64,000 bases of DNA from Desmodesmus armatus (Eukaryota > Chlorophyta > Chlorophyceae > Sphaeropleales > Scenedesmaceae): positions 91,803 to 155,802 of the forward strand of contig VIIQ02000212.1 in assembly GCA_007449985.2 (NCBI GenBank), given 5' to 3'. A model generated the notes under the pieces. That model had not been told where the DNA came from and ran no database searches. It saw only the letters and a program-made list of their open reading frames with translations. This document shows, piece after piece, positions 42,362-59,624 of this stretch. The first letter of the stretch is position 1. Each line of letters starts with the position of its first letter. The position numbers were made by a program, and so were the translations under genes.

Positions 42362-45102
42362 AGGGGGGCACAACAGCTTTGACCAGAGGCATAGTCGGTG
42401 TCAGCCACAGCAACTCTACAGGCAATACATGCATTTGGGGGAAGAAATGTTACACACAGACACATTTGCCACACATCAATGGCATCGCCTGCCAGGGTTG
42501 AACTGGTTGAAACACCAAGGTGGGGAAAACCCCATTTGTACTTCAAACCGTTTGAGTGGGAGTCGGACCCCCAACCACCCTGGAGCTCCTTTCAGGTCAT
42601 GTGTTTCCCTGTGGTTTGCTCTCACACCTCCATGACATCATTGAATGGCTGGCATGAGCTCATTCGAAGCTACAAGTGTGACAATGTGGCGTAACTGACA
42701 TAGTGCCTCCACTCACCCTTGCAGGGGTGTGGGTCGCTGCAGGTGTGCGGCCTTGAATGCCCCCCCCCCCCGGGACCCCCCCCCCCCCTGCCCCAGCCCG
42801 CCTTCCCGCAGAGTGACATGGTCCCCCGCTCACCCTTGCAGTGGTGTGGGTCGTTGCAGGTGTGCCGCCGTCATTGCTCCCCCCCCACCAAGGACGGCAC
42901 CCCCCCCCCTCTCTGCCTTACCCCCCCCTTCCTTGCAGAGTGACACAGTCCTCCACTCACCCTTGCAGGGGTGTTGGTCGTTGCAGGTGTGCCGCCGTCA
43001 TTGCTCCCCCCCCCACCAAGGACGGCACCCCCCCCCCCCTCTCTGCCTTACCCCCCCTTCCTTGCAGAGTGACACAGTCCTCCACTCACCCTTGCAGGGG
43101 TGTGGGTCGTTGCAGGTGTGCCGCCGTCATTGCTCCCCCCCCCCACCAAGGACGCCCCCCCCCTCTCTGCCTTACCCCCCCCTTCCTTGCAGAGTGACAC
43201 AGTCCCCTCACTCACCCTTGCAGTGGTGTTGGTCGTTGCAGGTGTGCCGCCTTCATTGCTGCTGCCATGAACTGCCGCACCTTGCAGGGCCCCCGGTTGA
43301 AGGAGGGGGGACCCGACGACAGCACCTGATCTCGTAACTCTTCTGAGTTTGTGATCTGCAAAAGTGGGAAGGGAGGGGGGTGGGGGTGGGAGGGGGGGGG
43401 GGTCAGAGGTAGTGTGCTCCTTGTCATTACAAAGTGACCTGAACAGACGGGCAGTGGGCCCCCGGTTGAAGGAGGGGGGGACGACAGCACCTGATCACGT
43501 AAATCTTCTGAATTGGTGATCTGCAGATGCAGAGAATAGAGACGAGGGGGGGGGGGGTGTCGGCAGACTATCCCAAAGGGGGGTGTCACCATCATGCATG
43601 CTGATATGCAGGGTGCTTGCAAGGGGGTGCACCAGTCTCCTCGCTGAAGACGGGGGTAGGTCGGGTGGGAGCTGGAGGGACGAAGACCGGGAAGGAAGGG
43701 GGGGGGGGGAGGAGGAGCACACAACACAGCATCACCCACTCTGCTGTGAGTGTCACACAGTTGCGTCAAGGCGCAATCAAACATAATTTCATTTCATTCT
43801 ATTTTATCTATTTATATTTTGATAAATTACTTTGATCATTTTATCACAAAAAACAAACACCCAACACCTGATGGTAGCTGTAGCTTGGGGATCATTCCGA
43901 GCAGCTGTGTGTCAGCAGCCGCCAGGAAATAAACCAAGCATTGCTGTGAGCACCAGCCACACCAGCTGCAGGGAGGCAGGGGGGCTCCCTACAGCAAGAC
44001 GGTGCAGCAGTGCTGTGCTGTGCTATGCTGTGTGTGCTTTGACACATATAACAGCCTGCCCAAACCGCCGAACTGTGCACCTGACCCCCCCCCCCCCAAC
44101 CACACACACAAACCTCCCAGCAACCCCACACACCCACCTGCGCGGAGAAGTGAGCTTCAAAAGAGCAAACCCAAGGCATCACCCCCCCCCCACACACACA
44201 CAACGCGTCATTGTTTGACTATCCTTGTCGGATGATTGCTAGCCAGCATGCATGTGCACGCATGCAGTCTCTCTGTCGACACACAACCACCCAGCGCCCA
44301 ACAAAGAAATCAGTCTGCAGCACCGGTGACCCAGATGCAGCCATGCTTGTGTCACCATAACCCTACCATCATGCTGCTGCAAGCTGCTGCTGCTGCTGCT
44401 GCCGCTGCAGACTCACCCCCACCCTCCGCCCCACAACGCCGCTGCTGGCCTAACCGCCCTATTCGGGGCTGCGACGGCCCCCGAAGAGAAACCCCACCAT
44501 ACCCCCCCCCCCTCCATAAACCAATCCCCCACACACCTGCAGCACCAGGCTGTCATATGCAGCCATGCGTGTGTCACCATCATCAAAGCGCCGTGCTGCT
44601 GCCAGCTGCTGCTGAAGACTCAACCCAGCCCTCACCCTTGGATGGTCAATTGAGACCCACAGCCACACTACCAGCTGCAGCAAGCCCCAAACAGCAAACC
44701 CATCATACTATCCCCCAATCAACAAAACAACACCGGTCGACACCCACCTGCAGCACCAGGCTGTCATATGCAGCCATGCGTGTGTCACCATCATCAAAGC
44801 GCCGTGCTGCTGCCAGCTGCTGCTGAAGACTCAACCCAGCCCTCACCCTTGGATGGTCAATTGAGACCCACAGCCACACTACCAGCTGCAGCAAGCCCCA
44901 AACAGCAAACCCGCCATACTATCCCCCAGTCAACAAAACAACACCGTCAACACCCACCTGCAGCACCAGGCTGTCATATGCAGCCATGCGTGTGTCACCA
45001 TCATCAAAGCGCCGTGCTGCTGCCAGCTGCTGCTGTGGGGTCAACCCAGTCCTGCTGGGGGGAGACAGCAGCTGACCAGCGCGACTTGGGCCCTGCTGCA
45101 AC

Positions 45103-45175
<73 letters not shown>

Positions 45176-45249
45176 GGCTGGGATACAGCAGCAGCTGGTC
45201 TTGTGCATGCTGCTGCTGGGGTTGCTGTTGCTGTGGCTGTTGAGGCCGC
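39154..45249 (-). CDS. DEAD-box RNA helicase-like gene with degenerate catalytic motifs (possible pseudogene)
   Basis: Exons in transcription order: 45249-44958 (Gln/Ser-rich, ends AAYDSLVLQ), 43355-43216 (Q-motif, AAHLQRPTPLQ), 42295-42179 (motif I region, GRDVLCCAPPGSGSST), 41355-41202 (motif Ia, VLCPTRELALQ, and TGG), 40955-40854 (motif Ib, ATPGRLMDLM), 40454 onwards (VLEEVEELMGPALHP, position of motif II), then RATWP (motif III position), PTVVFTNT (IV), AYRGLDLPDV (V) and EYARRAGVAGRQGRQG (VI), to a TAG at 39154. Phases agree down to 40854. From 40.4 kb on, one-base shifts are needed. The Walker-A Lys is Ser, DEAD reads EEVE, and HRxGRxGR is degraded, so ATPase activity is doubtful. Motifs Q, Ia, Ib and the overall order are clear. 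Exons upstream of 45249 were not found. Confidence 0.6.
40454..40760 (-). repeat. Acceptor-side echoes of the helicase motif II exon
   Basis: The exon start GTCCTTGAGGAGGTGGAGGA, after its TGCAG acceptor, occurs at 40454 (continuing with TTGATGGGTCCCGC) and again at 40589 (continuing with GTCAATGGGTCCCATCC). A third, shorter echo (GAGGTTGAGGAGTTGATGAG) lies at about 40735-40757. Only the copy at 40454 leads into the downstream helicase sequence. Confidence 0.75.
41289..41662 (-). repeat. Three copies of the acceptor side of the helicase motif Ia exon, with CAG runs
   Basis: The exon start coding SVPRGKAWPLALVLCPTREL begins at 41355, 41522 and 41655 in minus orientation; each copy keeps about 64 coding bases and its TTAG or TCAG acceptor. 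Each acceptor is preceded on the coding strand by a CTG run ((CAG)14 at 41365-41406 and (CAG)13 at 41662-41700 on the plus strand). Only the copy at 41355 continues to the donor at 41202. Confidence 0.85.
41915..42360 (-). repeat. Donor-side echo of the helicase motif I exon and a CAG run
   Basis: The exon end coding STAALLG(M/V)ITQLLSIPR followed by GTA(C/T)GG occurs at 42179 (true exon) and again near 41924-41994, 255 bp further into the intron. A more degraded trace is near 41716. (CAG)16 at 42311-42360 lies just upstream of the exon on the coding strand. Confidence 0.75.
42717..43300 (-). repeat. Five copies of the helicase Q-motif exon end with donor
   Basis: The coding segment A(M/F)(T/K)AAHLQRPTPLQG followed by GTGAG(T/C) occurs with exon ends at 43216 (true exon, preceded by VRQFMAA), 43090, 42961, 42834 and 42717, spaced 126, 129, 127 and 117 bp. 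Between copies lie poly-C tracts and TGCCTTACCCCCC phrases. The intron copies have no usable acceptor, since they are preceded by poly-G on the coding strand, so they can act only as decoy donors. Confidence 0.85.
43440..43530 (-). repeat. Acceptor-side echo of the helicase Q-motif exon
   Basis: The start of the exon at 43355 (ITNSEELRDQVLSS) is echoed about 165 bp upstream on the coding strand as CTGCAG|ATCACCAATTC..., coding ITNSEDLRDQVLSS and then GGPLPV. This exon therefore has one echo on its acceptor side and four on its donor side. Confidence 0.8.
43778..43858. other. AT-rich island inside a helicase intron
   Basis: About 80 bp (CATAATTTCATTTCATTC..., TTTTATCTATTTATATTTTG...) are very A/T-rich within otherwise GC-rich DNA. 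A second stretch of this kind ends the window (63886-63984). Origin unknown. Confidence 0.7.
44320..45010 (-). repeat. Three to four 210-bp copies of the helicase N-terminal exon end with donor
   Basis: The segment coding QQQLAAARRFDDGDTRMAAY then DSLVLQ, followed by GTG(G/T)GTG, ends at 44958 (true exon), 44748 and 44537; a degenerate trace (GCAGCCATGCTTGTGTCACC) is near 44340. Spacing is 210 and 211 bp. The two intron copies share a longer upstream segment (WVSIDHPRVRAGLS), so the second probably arose from the first. Confidence 0.85.
45106..45174. repeat. (CTG)23 trinucleotide run
   Basis: 69 bp of uninterrupted CTG. On the minus strand it codes a Ser run within helicase exon 45249-44958. 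Confidence 0.9.
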
Positions 45250-46407
45250 CTGTATAGGGTTAGTCATCAGTACAAGAGGGCTTAGTGATGATCAGGAATG
45301 TTTATGGAGCCGTGATCATGGCATGCAGGTGATTCTGCAGCAAGTTGGTTGTACAAGCAGCTCTAGCTCTGAAGACTGATCAAACAGAAGCTGAAAACAC
45401 GATGTGACGCAGTGTTCAACGTACTGTATATCATCTGCTGGTGGCTGTGCATGGATTGCTGCTAAATACCAAGGATCCCTGCTGCTGCTGCTGCTCCCTC
45501 TTGACCTGGTTCTGGTTCGTTCAAGTGAAGCCAACTAGGCTATTCCAAAAACTGGAGATGACCAGTAACATACCCTAGTGGTGGGGGGATGTGCGAGGGT
45601 CGATTCAATTGCCCAGAGGCTCGACATACAGCAGGGTGCTGCTGCCTCCTGCTGCTACTGCTGCTGCTTTGTCCCAGTGCCTGCATCGCTCGTGCTGGCG
45701 AGACTACGTATATGGGACGATGATGCAATGGTCAAGCATTTGGTAAAACAACTTGACGTTCTGCGTGCGTGTGGGATTGCTCTGCTCTTCGGTCCCGAAT
45801 GATGGTGACCCCGAAATGTACAGGCACGATATAACAGGCTGGAGCTAAGCGATCAAACAATGCGTTCAACCCAAGCAACAAATTCATCACGGCCCGACGT
45901 CTTGCAGGAGGCAGCTAGGCGGTGACATGTGTTCAAAAGTCCACCTGTCACACTTATGCACATGCTTTGCAACCCACCAACATCCAACTAGCCGTTCAGT
46001 CTGTGCATGTGACATCCCCAAGAGGCGGCACCCCCAACTTTCAACTGAAGCCTCCGTGACTGGCCCTGACCTGATTTTAGATAGGAAGGAAATGTTGAAA
46101 CTCCAGGATATAGATAGGATGTTTTCGCCCTAACTTCCTGAGAGTTACGGTGAAACGAACCAACCTTGGGTGCACTGCAGACACTTCAAGTAGCGCTGCC
46201 GAGGCTGGTTGTTGAGGCCAAAATGCCACGAGATCAATGCATCGAATCAGATACCTGACAGCACGTGGGCAACTCAGAAGCATTGTCCCGGCCTTGGAAG
46301 CCTGTTCAGGGCTGCTTGCAGCGAATGGTTGACTAGATCAGTTGTGTTTTGGTTTGAAAATTGAAATGGCAGGTGTTTTGCCTGGGAACCAGCAACTAGC
46401 CTTGTTC
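45250..46407. other. Intergenic region between divergent genes
   Basis: This separates the helicase-like gene (-) from the gene at 46446 (+). Missing helicase 5' exons may lie in 45.3-45.8 kb, but I found none with both splice sites. No other gene is supported. Confidence 0.4.
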
Positions 46408-46417
46408 ATATAAAACT
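46408..46417 (+). promoter_or_regulatory. TATA box of the gene at 46446
   Basis: CATATAAAAC lies 29-38 bp before the ATG, so the leader should be very short. Confidence 0.6.
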
Positions 46418-46445
46418 ACACTGTATTGATACGCTCTCACGCACC

Positions 46446-49400
46446 ATGCAGCCTGCCACGATGCCTCTGCTGCAGCCTAAAAACCAGACGCAGTGGAAGG
46501 ATAGCTTCAGGTCGTATGTGAGGCATGTTTCAGGCAACCCCACTGCCAAACTCAGCAAGAAAAACCCTTGGACAGACAACATTGTCATCATAGAGGGGGA
46601 CCAGCCAGAACACCCCCCAGTCTGGGTGCTACCAACAGCACAGGTGCTCAACAATGCAGTGATACAGAAGGCCGAGCTGCGAGGTGTCCTGGGCGCCCCT
46701 GCTGCCCTGAACAACTCCAACAAGGCGCTGGTGATCCTCAGGGTAGGTGTAGGCAGTGTAGCAGGAGCTGCATCCCAGCAGCGCCAGCAGTGTAGACTTA
46801 AGTCTGCAGATCTGCCACCAACCACCACCACCAACCACCGCCTTTGCTGCTGTTTGTGTTCTGTGGCAGGCTGTTGCACGGCACCTGCTGCACGAGCCAG
46901 AGAACAGCAACATCTTCAGCATGTTCCAGGACAAGGACGGCGAGATGCAGGACGAGGAGGAGACAGTGGAGTTTGTAGCAGGGAAACTGGAGGATGCCCT
47001 TCCCCACTTGCTGGCGCACTTGGAGCACGCAGAGAGTGTCATCACTGCTGGTAGGTTGCTCATAGCCATAGGGAGACAGCTGCACTTGCGCCTGCTGCTT
47101 GCTGTTTGACGCAGCATACGTATGCCCTGACTAGTCTTTGGGTACAATGCTGACATGCAGGCGACCAGGCAGCAACACCAGCTGATATTGGCAGCAACAC
47201 AGCAGCAGCAGCAGTAACAGGTGGGCCTGTGGAGCAGCAGCAGCGCCCTACACCTACTGATGGGGCCATGGGAGCTGCACCAGGTGCAACAGCAGCAGCA
47301 CCCGCAGCAGCAGGGGCAGCAGCAGCAGCAGCAGCAGCAGCAGGGGCAGGGACAGAAGCAAGGGCGGCAGCAGGCAGGAAGAGGGTCCTGACAGACTCCC
47401 AGCGCAGCAACCTGGCCAAAAAGCGCTGCATTAGCTGTGGGACAGACCTGCCATGTGCCAGCCAGTCTTGCAAGACATGCAACACTAAGCAGCCGCTCAA
47501 GTCCCAGAGTGAGCTGAGTGAGCTGAAGGCGAGCACCAAGCCTTACTCGCCCGGAGACACACTGCCCGAGGTGCAGGACAGCACACAGGCACTGGCCAAT
47601 GTGGGCAAGCGGTTTGAGAGGGCAGATGTACTGAAGCTGGTGAGTGGTGCGGCACGGGCCGTCCCACAAGGTTGTCAAGTGTGACCAAGGCTGCATTTGC
47701 TGACTGTTTGACTGCCATGCTGCATGCATTTGGGGGACAGGGAGGGGGCGCAGGGGGAGGCGCTGCATGCACCCTGTTTGTTGGAGAATGTTCTGCGTAC
47801 TGGCCTGTCCAGGCAGTGGTTGCACACTGGCTGAGTTTGTATCTGCTTGTACTGTACGTCGCACTGCCATGCAGCTTGGCAAACTCTACAAGGACACAGG
47901 CTTTGAGGTTGGCATGTTCGCTGTTGGGCTGGTCAAGTGCAGCGCAGAATCCGGCAAACCACACCACATCCACCACCACGGGATGCACGTCTCATCACTG
48001 GAGGCCCCACCAGGCCACCGCGTGGTGATCTACAGCGCATCTACTGGGGGTGCGATGCGTGACGCAGCGGAGCAGGAGTGCATTACCCCTGGCTTCACAG
48101 CGAACTCAGGGGTCCCGGAAAACATCCGCGCCCTGCGTGCCGCCAAGACAAACTTCCTTTACATGGCGCACATGGTAGGTCTAGGTGTCAATGGCATGTC
48201 ACTAGGTCAACCTCATGAGCAGTTGGTTGCAAGGTCCAAGTGCAACAGGTGACATGTACATACGCACGGCATGACGAGCCTGCCCTGAAGCCACTCACAG
48301 CACAGGCCCCTACAGCACAATAGAAACACCTCACTCTGAGTCAAACCATAGAAGGAGCGTCAGCAACGCTCCCCACAGGCCTTGCCCACCGCCTTACATG
48401 GCCCATGGGGTTGGCAGGAATGGGTGGGGTTGTGGTAGACTGGCATGCTGCGGGTGCACACTCCTTTCAGCCGGTTGCGCTCCAAAAGTTTTGATCCTTG
48501 CTGACTGGCTTGCGTGTCCTGGACATGCGGTGCTGCTTGTCCGCCATGTATACAGGAAATGAAGGACCTGTTAAAACCCAAAGCAGACGCATCGGTGCCA
48601 AGCACAGCGGCAGCAGCAGCAGCAGGTGATGGAGCACCATCAGCAGCAGCGGCGGCATCTGGTGCAGGGCTGGGGGCAACAGGAGCAGCGGGAATGGCTG
48701 CACCTGCAGCAGCGGCAGGCGAGGCGGCAGCAGTCGGCGGGGGGGCACCACCAGTGCCAGCAGAGACGCCTGCAGCGGCAGGCGGGGGGGCAGCAGCGGC
48801 AGGGGTTCCACCGCCAGCACCAGCAGAGACACGGGAGCCTGCAGCAGTGGCAGGCGGGGCAGCTGGTGCAAGTGCAGGTGCAGGTGGGGCGGCGACAGCA
48901 GGCGGGGGGGCAGCAGCGGCAGGGGTTCCACCGCCAGCACCAGCAGAGACACAGGAGCCTGCAGCAGTGGCAGGCGGGGCAGCTGGTGCAAGTGCAGGTG
49001 CAGGTGGGGCGGCGACAGCAGGCGGGGCGGCAGCAGTGGCTGACAGCATGCCTGGCGCAGGTAGTGTTGATGCAGCAGCTGCTGCAGCAGCAGCGGCTGC
49101 AGCAGCAGCACCACGCCCGCAGCCGCCTCCCTCCAAACCCATCCTTGTGAACAACATCCCGTGTGATGTCAGCTATCTGGCGGTGATGTTGAAACAGCAC
49201 GGGTTCAAAGTCCTGCCTATGGAGATCTGCAACCTAGATGCAGATGTGTGCAGCGCCATGCAGCAGCGCTCAGGTTCAGTGGCAGTTGTAGGACGGGGTC
49301 CCAACGGGCAGCCAGTTGTCAGCATTGCCACTGGCTGGATGAGCATGTACAGCATCACCAGCAGCAGCGGCACACAGGAGGTTGTGTCAGTACCTCAGTG

Positions 49401-49467
49401 CATTGAGCTGCCCCACACAACGCTGCCGGCAGCTGTCCTGGAGCTGGTGTTGGCAACCACAGACTGA
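46446..49467 (+). CDS. Unknown protein with Cys cluster and Ala-rich linker, five exons, 722 aa
   Basis: Exons: 46446-46742, 46870-47050, 47161-47639, 47875-48174, 48556-49467; all phases agree and the frame is intact. I recognise no family. Visible parts: an N-terminal domain (residues 1-159), an Ala-rich linker, a Cys cluster (C249, C252, C258, C263, C266; KRCISCGTDLPCASQSCKTC) that looks like a small zinc ribbon, a His-rich patch (PHHIHHHGMH, about 348-357), a long Ala/Gly/Pro linker (about 435-620), and a C-terminal domain (PILVNNIPCDVSYLAVML...). The linker contains an in-frame 120-bp duplication (48781-48900 and 48901-49020). It is convergent with the KDZ transposase gene and separated from it by a 512-bp tandem repeat. 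The intact frame and lack of exon echoes resemble that gene, so it may be a passenger or accessory of the same element; that is inference. Confidence 0.7.
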
Positions 49468-50341
49468 CCGTGTGATGGGGTGTGTTTGGAGGTTTGAAGC
49501 CTAAATGTTTGGTTGCGCGCACTTTGTCGGCGCTCCTTGCACTGTCACGCACAAGTTTGGCTGTGTGTTTTGTGGTTTGCCAGCATCGTAGGTTTGAAGC
49601 TTAAAATGCTGTAGCACTGTGATGGCTCCGACGCACTCAGTCGCTGGCCACATGCTTTGTGTGGGGGTGTTGTGTATCACAACTGATAAGTGGTTCACCT
49701 GGCACGGTCCCCTAAACCTGTTGCTCTGTGGCAATGCGACAGGTAGTGGTCTGCCTGAGCATGTCCGTTGTGCCTCACTTTCAGTGTTCAAATGGCCAGA
49801 GGCTTGCCCAGCTTTGATTTTGTATGTAGTACAGCACTTGCAACAATATTCTTATTACTGACAACATTAGTATGGCAAAGCATAGGTGTGTTCCAACGTG
49901 TACCCTGGCAGGACACCGTGCACATGTGCCCAACATGCCATACTAATTATGTACACTTGCGCGTTTGGTTGTGACACAATCTGAACCATTCACTTTCACT
50001 TCGAGCATCCCCTGTGTGAGCAAGTCTGATTCCAGCAGCAGACCCAAGTGTGCTGAATCGCCACAACTGCACATCAGGCACAGCAAGATGCATACTTGGT
50101 GAAAGAGCCAACAGCGCCACCCTACCTGCATATTCTTCAGCTGTCTCAGCTTTCAAGCCATGACACCCGCGGCCAGATGGGAGGCCACACGCATGCCCAC
50201 AGCACACTACTAGTTTATACAACCCACCATGGGTTGCACTGTGCAACTTGGGGTATGATACCCCACCCAACATGCCCAGCAGAAAGCATACTTGGCCAGC
50301 CTCATCAACACCTGCCACCAATTTATAAGGGGGGTGCGGAG
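49468..50341. other. Region between the unknown gene and the 512-bp repeat
   Basis: No gene is established. TTTATAAGG at about 50321-50329 could be a TATA box facing the repeat on the plus strand. A CCCACCATGGGTTG palindrome-like phrase lies at about 50223. Confidence 0.35.
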
Positions 50342-52228
50342 CCCCCAACACTGCAAATGGTGTCCGGCAGCCGGTGTGAGTTTAGCGCAGGAATGGGCTG
50401 CTGACATGGTTTGTATCACTGCCACAGCTTTGAATGATACAACACTCCCTGTATTGGGTCATTTCCAGCCCTCCAGCCTTCAGCGATTGATGCGGCAACA
50501 GGAGCGCTGCCGCCAAAAGCAACGCATGAGGAGCAATGAGGCTTGCATGTGCTGCTGCAGGCTACGTGCAGGCCTGGTCCCTCTTTGTTACCTGCACAAC
50601 CCCACACCTGGGTCACTTCAGAACACATCTTGCAGGGTGAAGCACCCTTGAACTGGCAGCGCTATCGTGTTGGCAAGCGGGTGCATGCTTGAGTCAGGGT
50701 GTTTGGGGGGGGGGCTGCTGTGGGCAGTGTGACATCCAGTTTGGGCCTGTGTGTTACATGTAGATGCCACTTGGAGCCTGCAGTGGCTAATTGGAAGTGC
50801 TGCATTTTGCTCCGCTTGCGGCTGTGGTCTCGCAAGGGGGGGTTTGAAGGCCCCAAACACTGCAAATGGTGTCCGGCAGCCGGTGTGAGTTTAGCGCAGG
50901 AATGGGCTGCTGACATGGTTTGTATCACTGCCACAGCTTTGAATGATACAACACTCCCTGTATTGGGTCATTTCCAGCCCTCCAGCCTTCAGCGATTGAT
51001 GCGGCAACAGGAGCGCTGCCGCCAAAAGCAACGCATGAGGAGCAATGAGGCTTGCATGTGCTGCTGCAGGCTACGTGCAGGCCTGGTCCCTCTTTGTTAC
51101 CTGCACAACCCCACACCTGGGTCACTTCAGAACACATCTTGCAGGGTGAAGCACCCTTGAACTGGCAGCGCTATCGTGTTGGCAAGCGGGTGCATGCTTG
51201 AGTCAGGGTGTTTTGGGGGGGGGGGGCTGCTGTGGGCAGTGTGACATCCAGTTTGGGCCTGTGTGTTACATGTAGATGCCACTTGGAGCCTGCAGTGGCT
51301 AATTGGAAGTGCTGCATTCTGCTCCGCTTGCGGCTGTGGTCTCGCAAGGGGGGGTTTGAAGGCCCCAAACACTGCAAATGGTGTCCGGCAGCCGGTGTGA
51401 GTTTAGCGCAGGAATGGGCTGCTGACATGGTTTGTATCACTGCCACAGCTTTGAATGATACAACACTCCCTGTATTGGGTCATTTCCAGCCCTCCAGCCT
51501 TCAGCGATTGATGCGGCAACAGGAGCGCTGCCGCCAAAAGCAACGCATGAGGAGCAATGAGGCTTGCATGTGCTGCTGCAGGCTACGTGCAGGCCTGGTC
51601 CCTCTTTGTTACCTGCACAACCCCACACCTGGGTCACTTCAGAACACATCTTGCAGGGTGAAGCACCCTTGAACTGGCAGCGCTATCGTGTTGGCAAGCG
51701 GGTGCATGCTTGAGTCAGGGTGTTTTGGGGGGGGGGGGCTGCTGTGGGCAGTGTGACATCCAGTTTGGGCCTGTGTGTTACATGTAGATGCCACTTGGAG
51801 CCTGCAGTGGCTAATTGGAAGTGCTGCATTCTGCTCCGCTTGCGGCTGTGGTCTCGCAAGGGGGGGTTTGAAGGCCCCAAACACTGCAAATGGTGTCCGG
51901 CAGCCGGTGTGAGTTTAGCGCAGGAATGGGCTGCTGACATGGTTTGTATCACTGCCACAGCTTTGAATGATACAACACTCCCTGTATTGGGTCATTTCCA
52001 GCCCTCCAGCCTTCAGCGATTGATGCGGCAACAGGAGCGCTGCCGCCAAAAGCAACGCATGAGGAGCAATGAGGCTTGCATGTGCTGCTGCAGGCTACGT
52101 GCAGGCCTGGTCCCTCTTTGTTACCTGCACAACCCCACACCTGGGTCACTTCAGAACACATCTTGCAGGGTGGCGATCAGTGGAATGGCAACGGTCAGGC
52201 CGCTATCGTGTTGGCAAGCGGGTGCATG
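50342..52228 (+). repeat. Tandem array of 3.7 copies of a 509/512-bp unit
   Basis: Copies start with CCCCAA(A)CACTGCAAATGG at 50342, 50851, 51363 and 51875 (spacing 509, 512, 512) and are nearly identical. Each contains the same open stretch (MVCITATALNDTTLPVLGHF..., RQQERCRQKQRMRSNEAC) and a CTTGCAG|GGTG acceptor-like site. In copies 1-3 the acceptor is followed by AAGCACCCTTGAACTGG and a short exon-like piece. In the last it is followed by GCGATCAGTGGAATGG and an open frame (GDQWNGNGQAAIVLASGCMY...) to a stop near 52311. This could be another acceptor-anchored duplication of a plus-strand gene, or subterminal repeats of a transposon. I could not build a complete gene. Confidence 0.8.
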
Positions 52229-52556
52229 TACATGGTGCTGCATGCGCAGGGTGATGGCGGCAGTACTTTGCCATACAGTACAGCTGCAGTATCGTTTGAC
52301 AAGGGCTGAACTGGTTTGCAGTCCAGTTGCTCGCAAGTTACAGCTGCAATTGGCACAAGCTTGTGCAGACCTGGTGATCGCCACAAGCGTGCAGTGCATC
52401 ACTGTTGAACATGCACCTGGCTGCCTCCGCCCATTCAAGCGCACCCTCCCCCTTGAACGATCAACCGTGTTAACACCCTGATAAGCAATGTCTCACGGTG
52501 CATCAGCCCATCCACTCAGCAGCGACCTGGCATATGAATTGAGTAGAGGAATACCG

Positions 52557-52561
52557 TTACA
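52557..52561 (-). terminator. Candidate TGTAA poly(A) signal of the KDZ gene
   Basis: TGTAA on the minus strand (TTACA on plus), 68-72 nt beyond the KDZ stop codon. TGTAA is the usual algal poly(A) signal; the motif is short, so support is modest. Confidence 0.4.
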
Positions 52562-52628
52562 TCTGCAGCACATGGTAAAATACGCTCAAAGTAACAACCT
52601 GGCCACCCGCAACATCATGTGAACTATC

Positions 52629-58708
<6,080 letters not shown>

Positions 58709-59593
58709 TGCAATGACATGACCGGAATTACAGCGATCTGAAGCTTGCACCAATGTCGTTTGATGTCCTGAAGATTGGACGTCTTTGCCTTATCTTTCCA
58801 GAAGTTGGGCAAAAATCACCGTAAGTTTGCCCAGACCAAGTTTCGCCAAAATTGCCAAACCCCGTAGGCTGCAGTAGTGCGTGGATTCCTGTAAGTGCAT
58901 TGAAAGTCATTGAGCGAGCTGCAGCAGATGCCTGCCGTGGTACAATATGTATGCACGATCCTATACCTGGTGTGTGTGGCAGTTGTCATTGGCGGTGTTT
59001 TTTTGGGGGAGGGGGTGATCTTGTTTGCCGGTCTTGCTGCAGGTTCTTGCAGGCGTGTCTTCCCAGTTCATCCAGTGTGGAGAGTACCGCTGAGCGGTGA
59101 AAGTATCCACTGGTAACAACCTCCCCCCCAACATGCACCACACAACCACCAGCAGCAACTGCAGCAAGATTTGGCGAGGAACCAACCCTATTCTGAACGC
59201 ACGGCACCAACAGCAGCAGCACCAGCTGTCATCGCTATAGCACGCCACCAATATAGCAGCTGCAGGCAACCAACCATGCAGTGTAGCCCCCCCCCCCCCC
59301 CCAAATCCCCATCGTCACATGTGACAGTAACATTGCCATCGATCCGCTGCTGTTGCAGCCAGCACCAACAGCAACATTGGCCATGCTTCGTCCATTGAAC
59401 AAATCGATGCACACCCGTCAACATGTGTCATGCACCCAACTCCTCAGGGACATCAGTCAGCACCTCCTGCAACATTAGTCATCACCCAACAAACCAAATC
59501 CCAGCACCACGGCTGCAGCACAGCACAGCACACTGCCACATAGACGGTCTTGAAGCACCAACCAATCACCAACTGATTCTTTCAGCCGCCGCT

Positions 59594-59624
<31 letters not shown>

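Noticed and set aside
46629..47882. 417-codon minus-strand frame
   Set aside because: It is antisense to exons 1-3 of the intact 722-aa gene, which has matching splice phases. The antisense frame is Cys/Gln-rich low complexity crossing the introns.
48360..49157. 265-codon Ala/Pro-rich minus-strand frame
   Set aside because: It is the mirror of the Ala/Pro linker in exon 5 of the plus-strand gene.
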